From Gemmatimonadales bacterium (GTDB taxonomy: Bacteria; Gemmatimonadota; Gemmatimonadetes; Gemmatimonadales; GWC2-71-9): DNA of 14,348 nt. Position 1 is the stretch's first letter. Every line of letters begins with the position of its first letter. The DNA lies in contig JAICPP010000063.1 in NCBI GenBank assembly GCA_025929805.1, positions 1 through 14,348 on the forward strand, in the 5' to 3' direction. Positions 1 through 6,508 of this stretch are shown piece after piece. The notes beneath the pieces are model-generated. The model was given only the letters and a program-made list of their open reading frames with translations. It was not told where the DNA came from and ran no database searches. The translations under genes and the position numbers were made by a program.

Positions 1-1
1 C

Positions 2-889
2 GTCCCGCTGCTCGGGCGCGGGTTCACCGCCGATGAAGAACAGCTTGGTGCCGATGCCCGCGTCGTGATGATCGGCCACCGGCTGTGGCAGACGCGATTC
101 GACGGCGCATCAAGCGTACTCGGTGCAGATATCAGCCTCGATGGTGTGCCTCTGGCCGAAGCGGGTCGGGATGCCAAGCGCCGGATCGGCTTCCTTGCCG
201 AGAACAACCCGTTGTACGTCGAGATGCTGGTCTGCGAATACCTGGACTTCGTGGCCCGACTCCGCGAGCTGGTCGGGACCGAACGAGCCCGGGCGATGGA
301 TGAGGCGGTGGCGGCCACGGGGATCGAGTCGGTGTTCAACCGTCCGGTGGGCGAGCTGTCCAAGGGATTCCGCCAGCGGGTGGGTCTGGCTGCAGCCATC
401 CTGCATCGTCCCGACCTTCTGGTGCTGGACGAGCCAACGGAAGGTCTCGATCCTAACCAGCGGGTAGAAATTCGGCGGCTGATCAGCCAATTGGGTCGAG
501 AACGGACCGTGATGCTCTCCACTCACGTCCTGTCCGAGGTGCAGTTCACCTGCTCCCGGCTTCTCATCATCAATCGGGGGAAGATTGTGGCGGATGGGGC
601 AGTGGATACCCTGGTGGGCCAAGCCACGGCAGGCGTGCGGATCAGTGTGGAGGCGGCCGGGTCTCAGGTGGAGAACCGACTCGCCGGGCTGGAGGGTGTT
701 CGCGGGGTGGAGCGGCGGGAATCCAGCAATGGACGGGTCAAACTCAGCATTACCGCCGTTGGCGAAGATGTTCGTCCCCGAATTTTCGAATTGGCCAAGT
801 CGGAAGGCTGGGTGTTGTACGAGCTGCACCAGGAGGCCGGCAGCCTCGAGGATCTGTTCCGGCAGCTCACCGCGGGAGAGGCAGTATGA
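2..889 (+). CDS. Chimeric ABC transporter ATPase (GldA-like) lacking Walker A, with a MacB-type permease periplasmic fragment at its N-side; 5' partial
   Basis: The frame is open from base 2 to the stop at 887-889. The first methionine is at 65, but the residues before it (VPLLGRGFTADEE...ARVV) continue the same homology. That homology, up to about base 150 (GRGFT, LWQTRF, SVLGADISLDGVP), is typical of the MacB periplasmic core domain of duplicated orphan permeases. From about base 150 the protein becomes a GldA-like ATPase. Numbered from M65, it has IGFLAENNPLY (41-51, Q-loop region), signature LSKGFRQR (98-105), Walker B LLVLDEPTEGLD (118-129), H-loop His154, and a DUF4162-like C-terminal part (~185-270). 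The N-terminal ~60 residues of a normal ATPase, including the P-loop GxxGxGKS/T, are absent, so ATP binding should fail. It overlaps the permease gene by ATGA. It could be a recombinational fusion, a pseudogene or an assembly join. The domain identities are secure; the function is doubtful. Confidence 0.85.
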   Translation, partial: VPLLGRGFTADEEQLGADARVVMIGHRLWQTRFDGASSVLGADISLDGVPLAEAGRDAKRRIGFLAENNPLYVEMLVCEYLDFVARLRELVGTERARAMDEAVAATGIESVFNRPVGELSKGFRQRVGLAAAILHRPDLLVLDEPTEGLDPNQRVEIRRLISQLGRERTVMLSTHVLSEVQFTCSRLLIINRGKIVADGAVDTLVGQATAGVRISVEAAGSQVENRLAGLEGVRGVERRESSNGRVKLSITAVGEDVRPRIFELAKSEGWVLYELHQEAGSLEDLFRQLTAGEAV

Positions 890-3120
890 GCCGGATCTGG
901 ACGGTGGCACGGCGCGAGCTCAAGGCGTTGTTCGATCACCCCACCGCGTACGTCCTGCTGGTGGTCTTCCTCGGAGTGAACGCGTTTTTGTTCTTCCGGC
1001 AATCCTACCTCGCGGGATCGGCAGGTCTCCGGCCCATGCTCGATCTCTTGCCGTGGGTACTGCTCTTCTTCGTCCCGGCAGTCACGATGCGGGCCGTGGC
1101 AGAGGACAGTCGTAACGGAGTCCTCGAGGTCGTGCTGGCTCAGCCGCTCACCGAGCTCGAGCTACTCGCGGGGAAGTACCTGGGGAGCGTGCTGTTCCTC
1201 TGGATCGCTCTGGCTCTTACCCTTCCGATTCCATTGGCGCTCAGCCTCGGAGCAGAGCTCCAGTGGGGCCCCATCGTAGCGCAATACATCGGGTCGGCAC
1301 TGCTCGCTGCGGGCCTCGCCGCGGTGGGCCTCTGGGCCTCGACTATTGCTTCCAGTCAGATGACCGCCTTTATCATCGCGGTGGTCGTCATGTTCGTCCT
1401 CGTCCTCGTGGGCCTGAATCCGCTGGTGGTGGGCCTGCCACCTACCCTGGGCGCGATCGCAGCGAGGCTCGGCGTGTTGTCCCACTTCGACAACATCGGC
1501 CGCGGAGTGATCGATCTGCGCGATGCGATCTACTTCGTGTCGCTCGCAGGGGTCTTTCTCGCCCTCGCCTATGGTGCCCTGGCCCGGCGCAAGCTGGCAC
1601 CTGGCGGCGGAGCGGCCCGGCGGCTTCGGCTAGGTGTCGGGCTCCTCGTTGCCACCCTGGTGGTGGTAAACCTGCTGGGGAGCTACATCCGCGGGCGGCT
1701 CGACCTCACGCCGGGTAACGCGTATACGCTCTCACCCGCGACCGAACAGATCGTATCCGATCTGGACGACATCGTCACCATCAAGCTGTTCGCGTCGAAG
1801 GAGCTACCGACCGAAGCAGCTCTGCTGAAACGAGACGTGGACGATCTGCTCCACGATCTCAGATCGGCGGGAGACGGGAAGGTACGGATCGTCCAACGAG
1901 ATCCGGCGGAGGACGAGGTCGCTCGCCGGGACGCGCAAGGGCTTGGTATTCAGCCGGTGCAGTTCAACGTGATCGGACAAGCCGAACTGCAAGTCAAGGA
2001 GGGATATCTCGGCATTGCCGTGCAGCAGGCCGATGCCAACGAGACCATACCATTTGTGTCTCGCAGTGATGATCTCGAGTACCGAATCGTCTCCGCTATT
2101 CGCGCACTGACCCGCACCAAGAAACCGGTTGTCGGTCTCGTCACGGCCGATCGCCAGCCGGATGCCGGGTTTTCGGCCCTGGAGCAGCAGCTGAGCGGAG
2201 CATACGATGTGCGCCCCATGTCGCTGGGCGACTCCGGACAGATCGCCAATGATGTCACGCTGTTGGTACTGGCCGGCAATCCTGATTCACTGCCGGCGGG
2301 GCAGCTCAAACGACTCAATGGGTTTTTCGACCGGGGAGGTAGTGCGCTGGTGCTGGCGAGCGGAATGGAGCTTTCACCTCAGATGCCGATGGCCATGCCG
2401 AAGCCGGTGGCTTGGAACGCAGCACTCGGGCGGTTTGGGGTGACCATTCGGAACGACATGGTGTACGATCTCCTGGCGAACGAAATCGTTCCGGTGCCAA
2501 GTCAGGTGGGACGAGTACTTCGCCAATATCCGTTCTTTGTACGGGCGGCCAGTACGGGGAGATCGGTCATCAATCAAGAGGTGAATGACGCCTTGTTCAC
2601 TTGGGCCAGCAGCATTGACACAACTGCGGGCTCCAGCCGCACCATTACCCCGCTGTTCGTTACCAGCAGGGCGGGGGGCGTGGCTACGGGAGAAACGATG
2701 GTGGACCCCAGCCGCGATTTCCCGCAGACCGACCTGAAACCCCGACTGCTCGGTGTCCAGGTGGTGGCCCGAAAGGCTGCTCCGGACAGCGCCAGCGCAG
2801 GCCGGGCGATCGTGATCGGAGATTCCGACTTTGCCGGCGATCGCAGTGCGCGTGGCGCGCCGGAGAACCTGGCCGTAGCGCTGAATGCGGTAGACTGGCT
2901 GGCACAGGATGAAGCGCTCATCGGCATCCGGGCCAAGGACCGGCGGCCACCGCCACTCGTATTCACCAGCAACGCGGTTCGCCAAGGCGTCAAGTATTCC
3001 AACCTGATTGGAGTGCCTCTGCTGGTGGCGCTGCTGGGCCTGATCCGGCTGACGCGGCGGCGGCGGAAGACGCGTGAGCCCTACCGGCCACTCGTTCCCA
3101 GCCAGGCGAGGGCAGCATGA
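886..3120 (+). CDS. Fused GldF/GldG-like ABC transporter permease-auxiliary protein
   Basis: 744 residues. The N-terminal part (~1-235) is an ABC-2 type permease of GldF type, with predicted membrane segments near 21-37, 53-68, 101-122, 131-152, 161-180 and 213-234 and the family stretch VTMRAVAEDSRNGVLE (66-81). The rest is a GldG-like auxiliary domain (ABC_transp_aux). It has a membrane segment at ~249-268, then GRLDLTPGNAYTLSPAT (270-286), a large extracytoplasmic region with IGDSDFAGD (644-652), and a last membrane segment at ~704-721 followed by an Arg-rich cytosolic tail. In Bacteroidetes GldF and GldG are separate partners of the ATPase GldA; here they are one chain. The ATG overlaps the upstream stop (ATGA), and GGAGAGG lies just upstream as a good ribosome site. 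The substrate is unknown. Gliding should not be assumed, because such cassettes are widespread in non-gliding bacteria. Confidence 0.9.
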   Translation: MSRIWTVARRELKALFDHPTAYVLLVVFLGVNAFLFFRQSYLAGSAGLRPMLDLLPWVLLFFVPAVTMRAVAEDSRNGVLEVVLAQPLTELELLAGKYLGSVLFLWIALALTLPIPLALSLGAELQWGPIVAQYIGSALLAAGLAAVGLWASTIASSQMTAFIIAVVVMFVLVLVGLNPLVVGLPPTLGAIAARLGVLSHFDNIGRGVIDLRDAIYFVSLAGVFLALAYGALARRKLAPGGGAARRLRLGVGLLVATLVVVNLLGSYIRGRLDLTPGNAYTLSPATEQIVSDLDDIVTIKLFASKELPTEAALLKRDVDDLLHDLRSAGDGKVRIVQRDPAEDEVARRDAQGLGIQPVQFNVIGQAELQVKEGYLGIAVQQADANETIPFVSRSDDLEYRIVSAIRALTRTKKPVVGLVTADRQPDAGFSALEQQLSGAYDVRPMSLGDSGQIANDVTLLVLAGNPDSLPAGQLKRLNGFFDRGGSALVLASGMELSPQMPMAMPKPVAWNAALGRFGVTIRNDMVYDLLANEIVPVPSQVGRVLRQYPFFVRAASTGRSVINQEVNDALFTWASSIDTTAGSSRTITPLFVTSRAGGVATGETMVDPSRDFPQTDLKPRLLGVQVVARKAAPDSASAGRAIVIGDSDFAGDRSARGAPENLAVALNAVDWLAQDEALIGIRAKDRRPPPLVFTSNAVRQGVKYSNLIGVPLLVALLGLIRLTRRRRKTREPYRPLVPSQARAA

Positions 3121-4055
3121 CATCCAAGCAGCTGCTCCGACTGGCCGCGGTCCTCCTTCTGGTGCTGGTGCTCTGGGGCGCCGTGGCTCTAGCGAGCCGC
3201 CGGGGCTCGGAGACCGGGAGCATTATTCCGAAGGTCGATACGTCGAGAGTCGACACCGTGGCGATCGCCGGCCCGGCCGATACGGCAACGCTGGTCCGAA
3301 CCGGCAGCAAGGAGATCCCCTGGCGAGTGAACGGCCACCCAGCCGACACCCAGGTAGTGAGGGAGCTGCTCGCTGGGCTGGCCGCACCCGATGCAGGCTC
3401 CGAACTGGTTGCTCAGAATCCTGCATCACATGCGCGACTTCAAGTCACGGACGATAGCGGGAAACGGGTTCGAGTGGTGGAGAAGGGCCGTACCCTCCTC
3501 GACCTCGTGGCGGGCAAACGGACCACGGACGGAGAGGGAGTTTATGTCAGGCGTCCTGGTGAGCCGGCGGTGTATGCGCTCGGGGGAGACCTGGCTGGAG
3601 CGATTACCCGCGGTGCGGACGAGTGGCGCAATCATATGATTGCCGGCGTACGCACCGACAGCGTGTGGTCGATCGAGATCCGTCGGGGTAGCCGCCCGTA
3701 CACATTGCGCAGAAAAGACAGCGGTTGGGTGTTGGCGTCTGGTGCCAGTGCCGATTCGGCCGCCGTTGCCGGGCTGTTGGAGCGCTATCGCGAAATCAGA
3801 GTCGACGGGTTCGGCGCCAAAGCGCAGCTGGACTCGCTTCGCTTCTCCAAACCGAGGCGTGCGGCACGGCTGCTCGATCAAGACGGTTCTCCTCTGCTCA
3901 GTCTGGCCTTCGATTCCATCTCCAGTGGGATGTGGGTGCGGGTAAGCAAGGCGGACAGGCGGACGGGCGGGCGGGCGGAGAACGAGGCGTTTCGGTTAGA
4001 CAACTGGACTGCCGATCAGCTCACCCCGGCTGATAGCAGCTTACGGAAGAAGTAG
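3117..4055 (+). CDS. DUF4340 domain-containing membrane-anchored protein
   Basis: 312 residues. The N-terminal hydrophobic segment (~7-27, LRLAAVLLLVLVLWGAVALA) is a membrane anchor with the bulk outside the cytoplasm. The remainder has the look of DUF4340 proteins: a start such as VDTVAIAG (46-53), repeated short beta-rich modules, VYVRRPGEPAVYALGGDLA (142-160), and W-R-N-H in DEWRNHMI. DUF4340 proteins usually follow GldG-like proteins in ABC cassettes, which matches this position. Its ATG overlaps the GldFG stop by ATGA, with a GAGG ribosome site 6 nt upstream. The molecular role of the family is unknown. The last part (KADRRTGGRAENE) is encoded by a GCGGACRG octamer repeat and may vary in length. 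No clear hairpin terminator follows the stop. Confidence 0.85.
   Translation: MTSKQLLRLAAVLLLVLVLWGAVALASRRGSETGSIIPKVDTSRVDTVAIAGPADTATLVRTGSKEIPWRVNGHPADTQVVRELLAGLAAPDAGSELVAQNPASHARLQVTDDSGKRVRVVEKGRTLLDLVAGKRTTDGEGVYVRRPGEPAVYALGGDLAGAITRGADEWRNHMIAGVRTDSVWSIEIRRGSRPYTLRRKDSGWVLASGASADSAAVAGLLERYREIRVDGFGAKAQLDSLRFSKPRRAARLLDQDGSPLLSLAFDSISSGMWVRVSKADRRTGGRAENEAFRLDNWTADQLTPADSSLRKK
3951..3979 (+). repeat. GCGGACRG octamer tandem repeat inside the DUF4340 gene
   Basis: Three consecutive 8-base units occur: GCGGACAG (3951-3958), GCGGACGG (3959-3966) and GCGGGCGG (3967-3974), then a partial fourth copy (GCGGA, 3975-3979). The unit length is not a multiple of three, so gain or loss of one copy would change the reading frame of the last ~25 codons of the DUF4340 protein. 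The same octamer, in the other order, occurs at 4768-4783. Confidence 0.7.
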
Positions 4056-4157
4056 GCGAGTGGTCAGGCGGTCGGCGTAAGCTTTCCAACAAGACTCGGA
4101 TTTCGGTGGGCCCCGGGATTGCTTCAGCGATTCGCGCTCGCAATGACTCGGTTCACC
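4056..4157. other. Short intergenic stretch with no recognised gene
   Basis: About 100 bases lie between the DUF4340 stop and the receptor remnant. I see no convincing coding potential, no strong hairpin with a U-run, and no promoter. The stretch around 4065-4076 (CAGGCGGTCGG) resembles the GCGGACRG octamer with a mismatch and may be another decayed copy. Confidence 0.4.
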
Positions 4158-4436
4158 TTACTGCTTCGCTGCCCCCCCGATCCGATAAGATGCCCCTGCC
4201 TGAACGAACCGGCCGCTGGCCGGAGTGAAATGCAGCTCGGTCACCGGCTCTGACTCGTTGCGGAGTCGTGAGGTGGTGGCAAACTGAGCCTCGTTCCAGT
4301 CGACATCGAACAGATTATCGGCCGAGAGCACCAGATCAGGCGGGCTGAGCCGCAAGGTGGAAAACAGCTCTGCTACCGTATGGCCCAGAGCGCGAGCCGT
4401 GTTGGTCTCATCGGCCGCCCGGCTTCCGACGGCTGG
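4158..4436 (-). pseudogene. Decayed 3' end of a TonB-dependent receptor gene
   Basis: On the - strand, a frame ending in TAA at 4158-4160 encodes DNLFDVDWNEAQFATTSRLR followed by VTELHFTP and a final FVQAGASYRIGG. This is the characteristic C-terminal beta-barrel end of outer-membrane TonB-dependent receptors of one subfamily. The same frame can be followed upstream through DETNTARALGHTVAELFSTL to a stop codon at 4437-4439, giving about 92 codons where a full receptor has 600 or more. No clean continuation of the barrel was found in the three - frames up to 4650, which contain several stops. There is no ribosome site or credible start. I infer a degraded remnant left by deletion or rearrangement, not a functional small protein. 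Confidence 0.75.
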
Positions 4437-4645
4437 TCAACCGGGTTAGCATACCCGCGGCTGGAGGCAGGGTGCCATTACATATCGACGATGGTCCGGC
4501 ACACCTACTACTCGGACCGCCTCGCGCTTGAGGGACCTGATTGGAGAGGTCTAAGGCTACCCGGCAGCGTGCGGCACCGCGCTGAGGTCGTGGAATACAA
4601 AGGCCGTCCTGGCACCACGGCTGACACCGCAGCTTCGAGCGTAAC
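4437..4645. other. Gene-free stretch beside the receptor remnant
   Basis: This segment probably descends from the receptor gene or from another lost sequence. All three - frames were read by eye: two carry stops, and none shows recognisable barrel motifs. A + frame is open (4380-4649, 89 codons) but has no recognised family and no ribosome site. It lies mostly antisense to or beside the remnant and is not called as a gene. Confidence 0.35.
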
Positions 4646-4674
4646 GTGAGAAGGAACGCGCAAGAGTTTATATT
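4646..4674 (+). promoter_or_regulatory. Candidate sigma70-type promoter for tRNA-Arg
   Basis: A -10-like TATATT at 4669-4674 is preceded, at 17 bases, by GTGAGA (4646-4651), which matches TTGACA at four of six positions. Transcription would begin about 4681, a few bases before the mature tRNA 5' end at 4685. The AT-rich patch stands out against the GC-rich surroundings. The placement is good but the assignment rests on sequence similarity alone. Confidence 0.5.
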
Positions 4675-4684
4675 CTAGCAACTT

Positions 4685-4758
4685 GCCCCCGTAGCTCAGA
4701 TGGATAGAGCAGCAGTTTCCTAAACTGTTGGCCGCGTGTTCGAGTCACGCCGGGGGCA
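4685..4758 (+). tRNA. tRNA-Arg (anticodon CCT)
   Basis: A complete 74-base cloverleaf can be drawn. The acceptor stem GCCCCCG (4685-4691) pairs with CGGGGGC (4751-4757), with discriminator A at 4758. A D-arm GCTC...GAGC follows. The anticodon stem GCAGT/ACTGT (4712-4716, 4724-4728) holds the loop TTCCTAA with anticodon CCT at 4719-4721. The T-stem GCGTG/CACGC (4734-4738, 4746-4750) holds the loop TTCGAGT. CCA is not encoded. It reads AGG arginine codons. It sits between a receptor remnant and a TPR gene; tRNA genes are frequent integration sites, but I see no duplicated 3' tRNA end in the window. Confidence 0.95.
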
Positions 4759-4767
4759 TGCATAGGG

Positions 4768-4787
4768 GCGGACGGGCGGACAGTCGG
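4768..4787 (+). repeat. GCGGACRG octamer repeat downstream of the tRNA
   Basis: Two exact units, GCGGACGG (4768-4775) and GCGGACAG (4776-4783), are followed by a decayed TCGG. They use the same octamer as the repeat in the end of the DUF4340 gene about 800 bases upstream. Here it lies in the 56-base gap between the tRNA and the TPR gene. Confidence 0.6.
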
Positions 4788-4814
4788 TTACCTCATCTTT
4801 CATTGTTGGCAGAC

Positions 4815-5477
4815 ATGGCCACGACTGTGGAAGCGAAAACAAGGGAGTCAGCCCCTGGACCAGCCGCGCGGCGACCCTGGTACAAAGATCGTCAACGACT
4901 GTCGCTGGCGGCTCTCATTCTGGTGGTGGCTGCGGTGGTTGTTGCGTGGTTTGTCATCGCCAGCGGCAAGCGGAAAGAGCAATTCGCGGCCCGGAGCCTG
5001 AATCAGGCGCGTGCCGCTGCCGAGGCAGGGAATCTGCCGCTAGCCTCGAGTGAGCTTCAACGACTCATCACCACGTATAAAGGGACAGATGCAGCCCACG
5101 AGGCGGTCATCACGCTCAACCAGGTTCGGATGGTGAACGGCCAGAGTGAGCTCGCCGCAGTGGGGCTCAGGGAGTTTCTGGCCACCAAGCCACCAGCCAA
5201 GTACGTAGCGCCGGCCAATGGGCTTCTGGGTGCAGCGCTGGAGAACGCGAAGCGGTGGCCTGAGGCGGCCAACGCATACCAGGCGGCGTCCAATGCGGCT
5301 GATGTACCGTATCTCAAGGCCGCGTATCTGATCGACGCAGGCCGAGCCTATCGCGCGGCCGGAAGGCGGGAGGATGCGGTGCGGGTGTATCGAACGGTGG
5401 TCGAAAAGTTCGCGGATTCGCCCAGCTTTACCGAGGCCCAGGTACGGCTGGCGGAGCTCACGGCCGGCAGGATGTGA
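4815..5477 (+). CDS. Single-pass membrane tetratricopeptide-repeat (TPR) protein
   Basis: 220 residues from the ATG at 4815. Earlier in-frame starts would overlap the tRNA and are rejected. A cytosolic N-terminal tail (1-30, ending in basic WYKDRQR) is followed by one membrane helix (~31-49, LAALILVVAAVVVAWFVIA). After that come helical hairpins with TPR character: ~54-88 (RSLNQARAAAEAGNLPLASSELQRLI), ~95-122, ~133-160 (GLLGAALENAKRWPEAANAYQ) and ~170-200 (YLIDAGRAYRAAGRREDAVRVYRTVV). The layout resembles the YfgM/TPR_21 family, ancillary to the Sec translocon and envelope chaperones, but specific function cannot be assigned. No strong Shine-Dalgarno sequence precedes the ATG. It starts 56 bases after the tRNA with no terminator seen between them, so read-through from the tRNA promoter is possible. 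Confidence 0.8.
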   Translation: MATTVEAKTRESAPGPAARRPWYKDRQRLSLAALILVVAAVVVAWFVIASGKRKEQFAARSLNQARAAAEAGNLPLASSELQRLITTYKGTDAAHEAVITLNQVRMVNGQSELAAVGLREFLATKPPAKYVAPANGLLGAALENAKRWPEAANAYQAASNAADVPYLKAAYLIDAGRAYRAAGRREDAVRVYRTVVEKFADSPSFTEAQVRLAELTAGRM

Positions 5478-5683
5478 GGGAACAGCAACTAGAACGGACC
5501 AGGAACCGGGACTGGGGACCAGAAAACATGGCTGAGGGTCCGGTAATCATATTTTCTATTAGGGACGTATAAGATATGTTATGTTAAGTAGGCCTGAGGA
5601 AAACTGTGGAGAACTGCTTCCTGGTGGTGATTGATTATGTAAGTGATTATTGGTGAGAACGTTACGCGGCAGCCCTGCTCGCT
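5478..5683. other. AT-rich convergent intergenic region carrying the dif-like site
   Basis: This region lies between two converging transcription units (TPR gene on +, dapF on -). Its first part (5495-5543) is a purine-rich imperfect repeat with GGACC/GGTCC inverted copies. From about 5544 to 5660 it becomes markedly AT-rich compared with the rest of the window. It contains the dif-like site at 5562-5589 and no credible gene. Confidence 0.6.
5562..5589 (+). other. Putative dif site (XerC/XerD chromosome dimer resolution site)
   Basis: This is a 28-base element with the exact 11-6-11 architecture of bacterial dif. The XerC-side arm is GGGACGTATAA (5562-5572), the centre is GATATG (5573-5578), and the XerD-side arm is TTATGTTAAGT (5579-5589). 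Against the E. coli dif arms (GGTGCGCATAA and TTATGTTAAAT), the XerD arm agrees at 10 of 11 positions and the XerC arm at 8 of 11. The TTAT/ATAA inner dyad is conserved. The site lies in an AT-rich, gene-free convergent gap, and genes on both sides are transcribed toward it, as expected at a replication terminus. FtsK-activated XerCD would act here. An alternative is a dif-like site carried by a mobile element that integrates by Xer recombination, but no such element or xer gene is visible. Confidence 0.85.
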
Positions 5684-6508
5684 TCAGATTCCTTCCCAGA
5701 TCCCACGAAATAACAGGATGCCCTGACCACCCAGCCAGGCGTTCGATACCAGACTCTGTCCCAGCTCGGCTCGGACGCTGAGGCTACGCCCTCCCCTGCT
5801 CCGGAAGGCTACCGGAAGAGAGCGCTCTCCCCGGTACGCTGCTGCCACAGCCGCGGCTACGGTGCCCGTACCGCATGCCAGAGTCTCTCCTTCTACTCCG
5901 CGCTCAAAAGTTCGGATGGCCCACGGTCCCTTGCGACGGGCGGGACTGATGAAGTTCACGTTGGCGCCGTTTGCGCCGACTGACGGGTGAAACCGGAGAT
6001 ATCTCCCCCTGGTATCGGGATCGACTGCTTCGATGTCGTCTACCCGGACCACCAGGTGAGGGACCCCCACGGTGACAAACGACATCCAGTGCTCACCCGG
6101 CTCGAGTGGAACCTCAGAAAACGGACTTGGTAGGCCGAAGTCCGGCAAATTGATCTCGGCGGTGTCCTCCCCGGCCGAGGATCTGACCCGAACGGTGCCG
6201 GCGTCCGTAAGCAGGCAGAACTCGCCCGGTGGCACCAGCTCCAGATGAACTGCCAGCCGGCCGGCGCAAAGCGCCGCGTTGCCGCACATTTCGCCTAACG
6301 ATCCATCGGCGTTCCAGTACCGCATCCGGACGGAATCCGGGGTGGCCGGGGTCAGAATTACCAATCCGTCGGCCCCTACCCCGCGGCGCCGGTCACAGAT
6401 GGCTTTCACCTGTGACGAGGGCCACAGGTCGGGGCCGATGAAGCGACCGTCGAGCACCACAAAGTCGTTGCCCGATCCCGTCATCTTGTAAAAGCTCGTG
6501 CCTCTCAC
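5684..6508 (-). CDS. dapF: Diaminopimelate epimerase
   Basis: It converts LL- to meso-diaminopimelate in the cytosol, for lysine and peptidoglycan synthesis. From the GTG at 6508 the protein is 274 residues, the usual length. Features are TGSGNDFVVLD (10-20), GVGADGLV (43-50), MCGNAALC with catalytic Cys75 (74-81), GANGANVNF (178-186), ERGVEGET (202-209) and LACGTGTVA with catalytic Cys212 (210-218). The GTG at 6508 overlaps the upstream glycosyltransferase stop as GTGA. A frame start at 6544 is possible, but it would add 12 unconserved residues. The common GNGxR pattern after the first Cys reads GNAAL here. It is the last gene of the minus-strand operon and ends 95 bases from the dif-like site. 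Confidence 0.95.
   Translation of the reverse strand: MRGTSFYKMTGSGNDFVVLDGRFIGPDLWPSSQVKAICDRRRGVGADGLVILTPATPDSVRMRYWNADGSLGEMCGNAALCAGRLAVHLELVPPGEFCLLTDAGTVRVRSSAGEDTAEINLPDFGLPSPFSEVPLEPGEHWMSFVTVGVPHLVVRVDDIEAVDPDTRGRYLRFHPSVGANGANVNFISPARRKGPWAIRTFERGVEGETLACGTGTVAAAVAAAYRGERSLPVAFRSRGGRSLSVRAELGQSLVSNAWLGGQGILLFRGIWEGI

Noticed and set aside
4380..4649. Small open + frame of 89 codons upstream of the tRNA
   Set aside because: It has no ribosome site and no recognised family, and it partly lies antisense to the receptor remnant.
4728..4814. Upstream extension of the TPR gene to a start at 4728
   Set aside because: It would begin inside the tRNA gene and add residues unlike a membrane-protein N-terminus. 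The ATG at 4815 gives a normal cytosolic tail and membrane helix.
5495..5543. GGACC/GGTCC inverted copies as a transcription terminator for the TPR gene
   Set aside because: The stem is only 5-6 base pairs with a loop of 16 or 36 bases and no immediate U-run, so it is too weak to call.
5635..5644. TTATGTAAGT, resembling the XerD arm of dif with one base missing
   Set aside because: No XerC-like arm is found at the required spacing upstream, so it is at most a chance match or worn half-site in AT-rich DNA.
5789..5796. CCCTCCCC, a match to the E. coli FtsK-orienting motif GGGNAGGG on the - strand, pointing toward the dif-like site
   Set aside because: The polarity is right, but a GC-rich window of this size should hold several such matches by chance, and the motif used by this phylum is unknown to me.
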